Part shown: piece by piece, positions 58,231-64,000 of the stretch | How the letters are laid out: every line of letters begins with the position of its first letter | Position numbering within the stretch: the first letter of the stretch is position 1 | Assembly (NCBI RefSeq): GCF_900108565.1 | Contig: NZ_LT629971.1 | Coordinates: forward strand, 5,270,001 to 5,334,000 | Direction: 5' to 3' | Source of the DNA: Mycolicibacterium rutilum | GTDB lineage: Bacteria; Actinomycetota; Actinomycetes; Mycobacteriales; Mycobacteriaceae | Length of the DNA stretch: 64,000 nt | Program-made: the position numbers and the translations under genes | Notes under the pieces: generated by a model | What the model saw: the letters and a program-made list of their open reading frames with translations, nothing else | Databases searched by the model: none | Told to the model about the DNA's origin: nothing

Positions 58231-58967
58231 CAGACATGCCTCCCGCCGGTGACCTCCAGGACCGTCCCGGTCATGTAGGACGACAGGTCGCTGGCCAAGA
58301 ACAGCGCGACCTTGGCGACCTCCTCGGGTTCACCGGCGCGGCCCATCGGCACCTCGGCCAGCTTCTGATCCCAGATGTGTTGCGGCATGGCCTCGGTCAT
58401 CGCCGATCGGATCAGCCCGGGCTGGATCGCGTTGACGCGGACACCGAGATGGGCGAGTTCCTTGGCGGCGGCCTTGGTCATCCCGACGATGCCCGCCTTG
58501 GCCGCGGAGTAGTTGGTCTGCCCGACCAGGCCGACCTTGCCCGAGATCGAGGACATGTTGACGATCGCGCCGCGCTTGTTCTCCCGCATGATCGGCGCCG
58601 CGGCCTTGAGCCCGTTCCAGGTGCCCTTCAGGTGCACGGCGATGACCTGGTCGAACTGCTCCTCGGTCATCTTGCGCAGCGTCGCGTCGCGGGTGATGCC
58701 GGCGTTGTTGACCATGATGTCCAGCCCGCCGAAGCGATCGACCGCCGCGGCGACCAGCGCATCGACGTCGGCGGCCGTGGTGACGTCGCTGCGCACCGCG
58801 ATCGCGACGTCGTCGCCGAGGCGCTCCGCCGCCTCCTGCGTCGCCGCCAGATCCAGATCGCCGAGCACCACGCGCGCGCCCTCGGCGATGAACCGCTCGG
58901 CGATCGCATAGCCGAGGCCCTGCGCACCTCCGGTGACGACCGCGGTCTGTCCCGTCAACAACGACAC
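58230..58967 (-). CDS. FabG-like SDR, 3-oxoacyl reductase/3-hydroxyacyl dehydrogenase
   Basis: A 245-residue SDR of the FabG type. The cofactor motif is GGAQGLGYA, Asp in VVLGDLDLA suggests NAD, the catalytic Ser is in NMSSISGKVG and the Tyr-Lys pair in NYSAAKAG. NAD preference and its place beside FadE and thiolase suggest it oxidises a 3-hydroxyacyl-CoA. GTG 58967 follows AAAGGGG. It is the first gene of the four-gene GntR operon. Confidence 0.92.
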   Translation of the reverse strand: MSLLTGQTAVVTGGAQGLGYAIAERFIAEGARVVLGDLDLAATQEAAERLGDDVAIAVRSDVTTAADVDALVAAAVDRFGGLDIMVNNAGITRDATLRKMTEEQFDQVIAVHLKGTWNGLKAAAPIMRENKRGAIVNMSSISGKVGLVGQTNYSAAKAGIVGMTKAAAKELAHLGVRVNAIQPGLIRSAMTEAMPQHIWDQKLAEVPMGRAGEPEEVAKVALFLASDLSSYMTGTVLEVTGGRHV

Positions 58968-59020
58968 CTGCGCACCCCTTTCGCTGTCGCGGCCCCAGGC
59001 CGGGGCCGCATCAGTCGAAC

Positions 59021-59039
59021 ATCATATTTCATATATGAT
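59021..59039. promoter_or_regulatory. AT-rich palindrome in divergent FadE/FabG promoter
   Basis: ATCATAT (59021-59027) and ATATGAT (59033-59039) are inverted around TTCAT. It is 54 bp upstream of the SDR start and 110 bp upstream of the FadE start. The AT-rich run stands out in this G+C-rich DNA and could be the operator of the GntR at 55155, a promoter element, or both. Confidence 0.5.
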
Positions 59040-59058
59040 CGGCCCCAGCCCAGGGCGC

Positions 59059-59115
59059 CGAACGGTGATTACCGCGCGACTTTTCGCCGGTTTTTCGAGC
59101 GGTAATCACCGTTCG
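59059..59115. repeat. 17-bp perfect inverted repeat in the FadE leader
   Basis: CGAACGGTGATTACCGC (59059-59075) is exactly inverted at 59099-59115, with a 23-nt loop containing TTTTCGCCGGTTTTTCG. It is followed by CGCGCGAAAGAG. It lies between the palindrome at 59021 and the FadE start, so it would be transcribed in the FadE 5' leader if the promoter is at 59021. The hairpin at 61151 is also followed by CGCGCGAAAAG. Confidence 0.6.
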
Positions 59116-59148
59116 CGCGAAAGAGGAAGACGAGGGAGGCGCCTGCCG

Positions 59149-60321
59149 ATGACGACATCCGAGGTCGGCGACGACGACTTTCAGGAGATCCTGGCCCAGA
59201 CCCGGCACTTCGTGCGCACCGCCGTGATGCCGCGCGAACAGGAGATCCTGGCCGACGACCGGGTGCCCGACGATCTGCGCGAGCAGGCCAAGAAGATGGG
59301 CCTGTTCGGCTACGCGATCCCCCAGGAGTGGGGCGGGCTGGGCCTGAACCTGTCCCAGGACGTCGAGCTCGCGATGGAGCTCGGGTACACGACGCTGGCG
59401 CTGCGCTCGATGTTCGGCACCAACAACGGCATCGCGGGCCAGGTGCTGGTGGGCTTCGGCACCGACGAACAGAAGAAGCGCTGGCTCGAACCGATGGCCA
59501 CCGGCGACGTGGTGGCCTCCTTCGCCCTGACCGAACCCGGCGCCGGGTCCAACCCGTCCGGGTTGCGCACGAAAGCCGTTCGCGACGGGTCGGATTGGGT
59601 GATCACCGGCCAGAAGCGGTTCATCACGAACGCGCCGACCGCGGACCTGTTCGTGGTCTTCGCGCGTACCCGGCCCGCCGACGACGACGGCCCCGGCATC
59701 GCGGTGTTCCTGGTGCCGGCCGACGCGGCCGGGGTCCAGGTCGGGACCAAGGACGCGAAGATGGGCCAGGAGGGCGCCTGGACCGCCGACGTCAGTTTCG
59801 ACGACGTCCGGGTCCCCGCCGAGGCGCTGGTCGGCGGCGCCGAGGACATCGGTTACCGGGCGGCGATGATCTCGCTGGCGCGCGGCCGCGTGCACATCGC
59901 CGCGCTGGCCGTCGGATCCGCGCAGCGCGCCCTCGACGAGTCGGTCGCCTACGCCGCCACCGCAACCCAAGGCGGCACGCCGATCGGCAACTTCCAGTTG
60001 GTCCAGGCGATGATCGCCGACCAGCAGACCGGGGTGTCGGCGGGCCGGGCGCTGGTCCGCGACGCCGCGCGGCAGTGGGTCAGCGGCGAGGACCGTCGCG
60101 TCGCCCCCTCGGTGGCCAAGCTGTACTGCACCGAGATGGTCGGCCAGGTCGCCGATCTCGCGGTGCAGATCCACGGCGGCAGCGGTTACATGCGCGAAGT
60201 CCCCGTCGAACGCATCTACCGCGAGGTCCGGCTGCTGCGACTCTACGAGGGCACCAGCGAGATTCAGCGGCTGATCATCGGCTCGAATCTGGTCAAGTCG
60301 GCGCAGCGGGACCGCGCGTGA
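59149..60321 (+). CDS. Acyl-CoA dehydrogenase, FadE
   Basis: A 390-residue ACAD. FAD segments are FALTEPGAGSNPSGLRTKA and WVITGQKRFITNAP; the catalytic Glu is in LRLYEGTSEIQRL, matching MCAD. Other landmarks are IGNFQLVQAMIADQQT and IHGGSGYMREVPVERIYREVR. It is not a close copy of the FadE at 55826, so the two may act at different chain lengths. ATG 59149 is preceded by GAGGGAGG at 9 nt. It is coupled by GTGA to the mycofactocin-type SDR. Confidence 0.93.
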   Translation: MTTSEVGDDDFQEILAQTRHFVRTAVMPREQEILADDRVPDDLREQAKKMGLFGYAIPQEWGGLGLNLSQDVELAMELGYTTLALRSMFGTNNGIAGQVLVGFGTDEQKKRWLEPMATGDVVASFALTEPGAGSNPSGLRTKAVRDGSDWVITGQKRFITNAPTADLFVVFARTRPADDDGPGIAVFLVPADAAGVQVGTKDAKMGQEGAWTADVSFDDVRVPAEALVGGAEDIGYRAAMISLARGRVHIAALAVGSAQRALDESVAYAATATQGGTPIGNFQLVQAMIADQQTGVSAGRALVRDAARQWVSGEDRRVAPSVAKLYCTEMVGQVADLAVQIHGGSGYMREVPVERIYREVRLLRLYEGTSEIQRLIIGSNLVKSAQRDRA

Positions 60322-61139
60322 GCGGCCGGCTGGCGGGACGCGTCGCGTTCATCACCGGCGCCGCGCGGGGTCAGGGCCGCGCGCACGCCGTCCGGATGGC
60401 CGCCGAGGGCGCCGACATCATCGCGATCGACATCGCGGGCAAGCTGCCGTCCTGTGTGCCCTACGAGCACGCGACGCCCGAGGATCTCGCCGAGACCGCC
60501 CGGCTGGTCGAGGCCGCCGGCGGCCGGATCGTGACCGCCGAGGTCGACGTCCGCGACGCCGACGGGCTGCGCCGGGTGGTCGACGACGGGGTCGAGCGGT
60601 TCGGCCGCCTCGATGTCATCGTCGCCAACGCCGGGATCTCGCCGCCGCAGGTGTGGGACGAGATCACCCCCGAGGACTTCCGCGATGTCATGGATGTCAA
60701 CGTCACCGGCGTCTTCAACACCGTGACCGCGGGTGCGCAGCGCATCATCGACGGCGGGCGCGGCGGGTCGATCATCCTGATCAGCTCGGCAGCCGGAATC
60801 AAGCTGCAGCCGTTCATGATCCACTACACCGCGAGCAAGCATGCGGTCACCGGGATGGCTCGCGCGTTCGCCGCCGAACTCGGCAAGCACTCGATCCGGG
60901 TCAACAGCGTGCACCCCGGCCCGGTCAACACGCCGATGGGTTCCGGCGACATGATCTCGGCAATCGGCGCGGCGATGGAGACCAACCCGCAGCTGCAGAA
61001 CATGATGACGCCGTTCCTGCCGACGTGGGTGCTACAGCCCGAGGACGTCGCCGACGTGGTCTGCTGGCTGGCCACCGACGAGTCGAAACACATGACGGCG
61101 ACGGCCATTCCGGTCGATCAGGGGTCGACGCAGTACTGA
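60318..61139 (+). CDS. Mycofactocin-type SDR oxidoreductase
   Basis: A 273-residue SDR. The N-terminus GRLAGRVAFITGAARGQGRAH followed by AVRMAAEGADIIAIDI, the loop CVPYEHATPEDLAETARLVEAAGGRIV and the end PVDQGSTQY are typical of the SDR group linked to mycofactocin, in which NAD is held tightly and electrons leave through that peptide-derived cofactor. The Ser is in LISSAAGIK and the Tyr-Lys pair in HYTASKHAV. The likely substrate is an alcohol. It overlaps FadE by GTGA and its stop is followed by a strong bidirectional hairpin. Confidence 0.9.
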   Translation: MSGRLAGRVAFITGAARGQGRAHAVRMAAEGADIIAIDIAGKLPSCVPYEHATPEDLAETARLVEAAGGRIVTAEVDVRDADGLRRVVDDGVERFGRLDVIVANAGISPPQVWDEITPEDFRDVMDVNVTGVFNTVTAGAQRIIDGGRGGSIILISSAAGIKLQPFMIHYTASKHAVTGMARAFAAELGKHSIRVNSVHPGPVNTPMGSGDMISAIGAAMETNPQLQNMMTPFLPTWVLQPEDVADVVCWLATDESKHMTATAIPVDQGSTQY

Positions 61140-61150
61140 GTTGCTTCGGC

Positions 61151-61208
61151 CGAGCAGACGCAAAGTGCCCCGAAAACTCCAGAAAAAGGGGCAATTTGCG
61201 TCTGCTCG
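61151..61208. terminator. Bidirectional terminator with 21-bp arms
   Basis: The arm CGAGCAGACGCAAAGTGCCC plus one more C (61151-61171) pairs with 61188-61208 with a single mismatch, around a 16-nt A-rich loop. It sits between the convergent SDR and MaoC genes, 11 and 13 bp from their stops. Confidence 0.75.
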
Positions 61209-61221
61209 CGCGAAAAGAAAT

Positions 61222-61677
61222 CTAGCGGAGGTAGCGGACGATCGACTCCGCGACCGCGGCCGGCTTCTCCGACCCTTCGATCTCGACGGTGATCGGCATC
61301 GTCGACTGGACGGCACCGCCGTCGAGTTGGTCGATCTTTGTCAACTCCGCCGTCGCACGGATCTTCGCGCCCACCTTCACCGGCGTGATGAACCGAACCT
61401 TGTTGTAGCCGTAGTTGATCGCCATCGCGACGTTGCCGACGGTGTAGAGCTGATGGGAGAAGTGCGGCAGCAGCGACAGCGTCAACAGACCGTGCGCGAT
61501 GGTCGCGCCGAAGGGACCGTCCTTGGCCCGCTCGGGGTCGACGTGGATCCACTGGTGGTCCTCGGTGGCGTCGGCGAACAGGTTGACGCGCTCCTGGGTG
61601 ACCTCCAGCCACTCGGTCGGGCCGAGCCGGCTGCCCTCGGCCGCGATGAACTCGTCGAGGTCGCTGAACTTCTTCAC
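61222..61677 (-). CDS. MaoC-like enoyl-CoA hydratase
   Basis: A 151-residue single-hotdog hydratase 2 family protein. The catalytic Asp-His motif is visible in FADATEDHQWIHVDPERA, followed by FGATIAHGLLTLSLLPHF, and the later strand is INYGYNKVRFITPVKVG. It resembles the M. tuberculosis Rv0130 type that hydrates trans-2-enoyl-CoA to the (R)-3-hydroxy form. GTG 61677 follows GGAG. It starts 28 bp after purU on the same strand, yet functionally it fits the FadE-FadA-SDR module, which otherwise lacks a hydratase. Confidence 0.92.
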   Translation of the reverse strand: MKKFSDLDEFIAAEGSRLGPTEWLEVTQERVNLFADATEDHQWIHVDPERAKDGPFGATIAHGLLTLSLLPHFSHQLYTVGNVAMAINYGYNKVRFITPVKVGAKIRATAELTKIDQLDGGAVQSTMPITVEIEGSEKPAAVAESIVRYLR

Positions 61678-61705
61678 TGCTGCTTCTCCTCCTCGCCGGC
61701 GCCGG

Positions 61706-62602
61706 TCAGAAGACGACGGTCTGGTTGCCGTATCGGATTATCCGGTCCTCACAGTGCCACAGCACCGCCCGGGACAGAACAACGCGTTCCACATCGGAAC
61801 CGAGGCGGACCAGATCCTCCACGCTGTGCCGGTGGTCGACGCGCACCACGTCCTGCTCGATGATCGGCCCCTCGTCGAGGTCGTCGGTGACGTAATGCGC
61901 CGTGGCGCCGACCAATTTGACGCCGCGCTCCTTCGCCCGCCGATAGGGCGCGGCGCCGATGAACGCCGGCAGGAACGAGTGGTGGATGTTGATCAGCGGG
62001 CAGCCGACCTCCGCGATGAACCGCGGCGTCAGGATCTGCATGTAGCGCGCCAGCACCACCAGGTCGACGTTGCCGCGCAGCAGGTCCAGTTGCCGGTTCT
62101 CGGCCTCCTCGCGGATGTCCTGCGTCGCGGGGATGTGGATGAACGGGACCGAGAACGGCCGCACCTGATCGGCGAGGTCCGGATGGTTCGCGATCACCAT
62201 CGCCACCGACATGTCGAGTTCGCCGCGACGGTTGCGCCACAGCAGATCCAACAGACAGTGGTCCTCTTTCGACGCCATGATGGCCACGCGCTTCGGTTTG
62301 GCCGCCTCGGTCAGGCGGAAATCCATGCCGAACGGCCCGGCCACCCGTTCGGCGAACTCACGCTCGAGGTCGTCGCGGGCGGCGGTCAGCCCGGGCAGGT
62401 GAAAGATCGTGCGCTGCATGAAGATGCCGCCGGACTGTTCGGTCGCGTGCTGATCCAGCGACACGATGTTGGCCCCCGCGTCGGCGAGGAACGCGCTCAC
62501 CGCCGCGACCAGACCCGACCGATCCGCGCAGCGCAGCAGCAATCTGCCGACGTCTTTGACGGGCAACGCCCCCCGGCCCGCACTCGGATACTCTCCCACC
62601 AC
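61706..62602 (-). CDS. purU: Formyltetrahydrofolate deformylase PurU
   Basis: A 298-residue enzyme that hydrolyses 10-formyl-THF to formate and THF, balancing one-carbon pools with purine synthesis. The N-terminal ACT domain spans about 15-90 (RLLLRCADRSGLVAAVSAFLADAGANIVSLDQH). The transferase domain has ASKEDHCLLDLLWRNRRGEL, the catalytic IHHSFLPAF and the later TDDLDEGPIIEQDVVRV with the active-site Asp. It is closely similar to M. tuberculosis PurU. GTG 62602 is used; the next GTG three bases on is also possible. Confidence 0.95.
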   Translation of the reverse strand: MVGEYPSAGRGALPVKDVGRLLLRCADRSGLVAAVSAFLADAGANIVSLDQHATEQSGGIFMQRTIFHLPGLTAARDDLEREFAERVAGPFGMDFRLTEAAKPKRVAIMASKEDHCLLDLLWRNRRGELDMSVAMVIANHPDLADQVRPFSVPFIHIPATQDIREEAENRQLDLLRGNVDLVVLARYMQILTPRFIAEVGCPLINIHHSFLPAFIGAAPYRRAKERGVKLVGATAHYVTDDLDEGPIIEQDVVRVDHRHSVEDLVRLGSDVERVVLSRAVLWHCEDRIIRYGNQTVVF

Positions 62603-63200
62603 CCGAACAGGGTGTCATCCGACCGGTTACCGCGCAGCGAAATTCGGTATCACACAGGCGCATGCTCGGTACCGCCCGCGCCGGGAAATGTCGTCTTGTC
62701 ACCTCGAGCGTCGCACTCCCAATTCCGTCGCCGTCGCACGAACGGCCAATTCACGCGGCCTGATTGCGCGGCCCATAAAGGGATCGCTGATATACCGTCG
62801 GCACGATTGGCGCCGACCATTCATCGGAACCGTCGGCAGCCTGAACCCCTGCGGTGGGAACCAGCGACGCCTGGCCGACGCTCGGGGCGTGTCGATGCCG
62901 AGCAGAATCCCGCGCGCAGTCCCCCATTCAGCCCCGGTGCCCTGATCGCGCCGTCGCCGAGTTCGCCATAACAGGCGTTCGGTTTTCCAGCCTGCGCGAA
63001 TACTGAATGCTTAATTAGCCAGTCTTATGCTGTCGGCCATTGGCGCAGAACCATTCGCCGAAAGAATCGTTCGTTTGCAGGATAAGATTTGCCGGCAAAC
63101 TGGTAATAAAACGGTGCACAGCGAGATACTCACACATGGTGTGGGCAAACCCACACCCTTTCAGCGGACCGCACGCCCATCACGTCCGCCTGACGATCGG
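62603..63200. other. 598-bp intergenic region, AT-richer than surroundings
   Basis: No convincing gene is seen. The stretch 62990-63140 is clearly richer in A and T (for example TACTGAATGCTTAATTAG near 63001 and AAACTGGTAATAAAACGG near 63098) and probably holds the promoter of the gene at 63201. A tight hairpin lies at 63138-63157. An in-frame extension of the 63201 gene to 63027 exists, but its residues are of low complexity and not family-like. Confidence 0.5.
63138..63157. promoter_or_regulatory. 8-bp perfect stem hairpin upstream of the 63201 gene
   Basis: GGTGTGGG-CAAA-CCCACACC, followed by CTTT, 43 bp before the ATG at 63201. It could be a leader attenuator, an RNA stabiliser or a protein-binding palindrome. 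Confidence 0.4.
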
Positions 63201-63959
63201 ATGAGTATGACCGTTGCCCCGTGTGAGACCGCCGACCACGCCATGGCCAGTTTGCGGCACAGCCCGAGTTGCTGGGATCCCGAAACCGAATGCGACGTCG
63301 TCTTCGCCCATCCGGCGATCGAACGCGAGTTGTGGCGGGACTTCGTCCGCGGCGCCGAACGCAGCTACACCAAACGCGGCGTCGAGAAGGCGCTCGACAT
63401 GCCCGCCCTGCACTCGGGCGCCGACACGATCCTGTTCGCCGCGTGCGTCGACCGCGCGGGCCGGGTGGTCGGCGGCCTGCGCGCCAAGGGCCCGTACCAG
63501 TCCGCCGACGAGGCACACGCGCTGCTCGAGTGGGAGGGCCAACCCGGTTTCGACGCCGTGCGGAAGATGATCTCCGACCGGCTACCATTCGGCGTCGTGG
63601 AGATGAAAACCGCATGGGTGACTGATGATCCCGAGCGGAGCCGTCAGCTGACCAGCGCGATCTCACGCACCCCGTTGCACGCGATGGGCATGCTGGACAT
63701 CCAGTTCATCGTCGCCACCGCCGCGTCCTACGTGCTCAAGCGATGGCTGTCCTCCGGCGGCATCCTCGCAACGAAGATCCCCCCGACGCCGTATCCCGAT
63801 GAGCGTTACGAGACCCGGCTCGCGTGGTGGGATCGGCTGACGTTCGCCAAACATGCTGATCCCAAACAGCTCTCGCTGTACTTCGCCGAGCAGCAGAGGA
63901 TGACACCCCGACCCGGCGGTGCTGCACGAGTCGCGGCCGCCACCGGGACGGACCGGTGA
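63201..63959 (+). CDS. Protein of unknown function, possibly acyltransferase-like
   Basis: A 252-residue soluble protein that I do not recognise with certainty. It reads HSPSCWDPETECDVVFAHP near the start, then LFAACVDRAGRVVGGLRAKGPYQSADEAHALLEW, VEMKTAWVTDDPER, FIVATAASYVLKRWLSSGGI and a C-terminal PYPDERYETRLAWWDRLTF. The CVDRAGRVVGGLRAKGPY strand-turn-strand is reminiscent of the GNAT/autoinducer-synthase type fold of N-acyl transferases, which is only a suggestion. ATG 63201 or 63207 could be the start; both have weak ribosome sites. It overlaps the next ORF by GTGA, so it starts an operon leaving the window. Confidence 0.65.
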   Translation: MSMTVAPCETADHAMASLRHSPSCWDPETECDVVFAHPAIERELWRDFVRGAERSYTKRGVEKALDMPALHSGADTILFAACVDRAGRVVGGLRAKGPYQSADEAHALLEWEGQPGFDAVRKMISDRLPFGVVEMKTAWVTDDPERSRQLTSAISRTPLHAMGMLDIQFIVATAASYVLKRWLSSGGILATKIPPTPYPDERYETRLAWWDRLTFAKHADPKQLSLYFAEQQRMTPRPGGAARVAAATGTDR

Positions 63960-64000
63960 CAGCAGGCGCCGACCCGTCACCTCCCTGCAGCGCGGTGGTG
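63956..64000 (+). CDS. Start of a downstream ORF, cut by window end
   Basis: A GTG at 63956 overlaps the stop of the previous gene by GTGA and stays open for 15 codons (VTAGADPSPPCSAVV) to the window edge. The coupling pattern is the one used all over this region. Too little is visible to name a product. Confidence 0.4.
   Translation, partial: MTAGADPSPPCSAVV

Noticed and set aside
63002..63022. Possible twelfth operator (ATACTGAAT-GCT-TAATTAGCC)
   Set aside because: Only the left half fits, it is 15 kb away from the nearest other site, and it lies in an AT-rich promoter region where such matches are expected by chance.
1..64000. Search for CRISPR arrays, tRNA genes, IS ends and phage genes
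   Set aside because: No regularly spaced direct repeats, cloverleaf, transposase or integrase-like protein was noticed on either strand.

Overview
The window looks like a chromosomal segment of a fast-growing mycobacterium (Mycolicibacterium-like). The G+C content is very high, GTG and TTG starts are frequent, ATGA/GTGA/TGATG gene overlaps are everywhere, and the families present are typical of mycobacteria: F420-dependent LLM oxidoreductases, FadD/FadE/EchA/Ltp paralogues, two P450s, KshA-like Rieske oxygenase, a mycofactocin-type SDR and the ATP-dependent ligase LigB next to CstA (the Rv3062-Rv3063 pair of M. tuberculosis). No tRNA, rRNA, CRISPR, IS element or prophage was seen.

Layout. 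(1) 1-8.4 kb is housekeeping or general metabolism: a partial PoxB-type pyruvate dehydrogenase, an SDR, a membrane-anchored sulfite-oxidase-like molybdoenzyme, a YqeY protein, ligB, cstA and ybdD. (2) 8.4-40.1 kb is a large catabolic cluster. It has two P450s, a KshA-like Rieske oxygenase, a Baeyer-Villiger monooxygenase, two LLM oxidoreductases, hydrolases, an aldehyde dehydrogenase, two FadD19-like CoA ligases, a family III CoA transferase, a bis-MGD-type molybdoenzyme, an Ltp-type thiolase, a two-subunit FadE, two TIM-barrel amidohydrolases, crotonases, SDRs and two closely related TetR regulators. (3) 40.1-44.6 kb is a small island with different regulation: an XRE regulator, two MDR reductases, a TetR/DUF1772 pair and DUF4267. 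(4) 44.7-55.2 kb resumes the cluster: a thiolase, a hotdog-GntR-crotonase operon, and a tightly packed operon of three crotonases followed by three adenylate-forming enzymes. (5) 55.2-61.7 kb is a second beta-oxidation module under its own GntR: FadE, FadA, FabG-like SDR, another FadE, a mycofactocin-type SDR and MaoC. (6) 61.7-64 kb holds purU, an AT-richer 600-bp gap and a protein of unknown function.

The main finding is regulatory. A palindrome of the form ATACTGTAA-N3-TTACAGTAT, or a strong half of it with a degenerate second half, occurs at eleven places between 10.7 and 48.3 kb. They lie in nearly every promoter gap of regions 2 and 4, and in none of the promoters of the 40.1-44.6 kb island. 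The two TetR proteins have almost the same helix-turn-helix and are the obvious candidates to bind it. I infer one regulon dedicated to the uptake-independent breakdown of a cyclic or branched lipid-like compound (steroid or terpenoid are the best guesses): oxygenation (P450, Rieske), ring oxygen insertion and hydrolysis (BVMO, alpha/beta hydrolase), oxidation to the acid (ALDH), CoA activation (FadD, CoA transferase), then atypical beta-oxidation. The substrate cannot be read from the sequence. No ferredoxin or ferredoxin reductase, acyl-CoA carboxylase alpha subunit or DUF35 partner was found here, so the system must borrow these from elsewhere.
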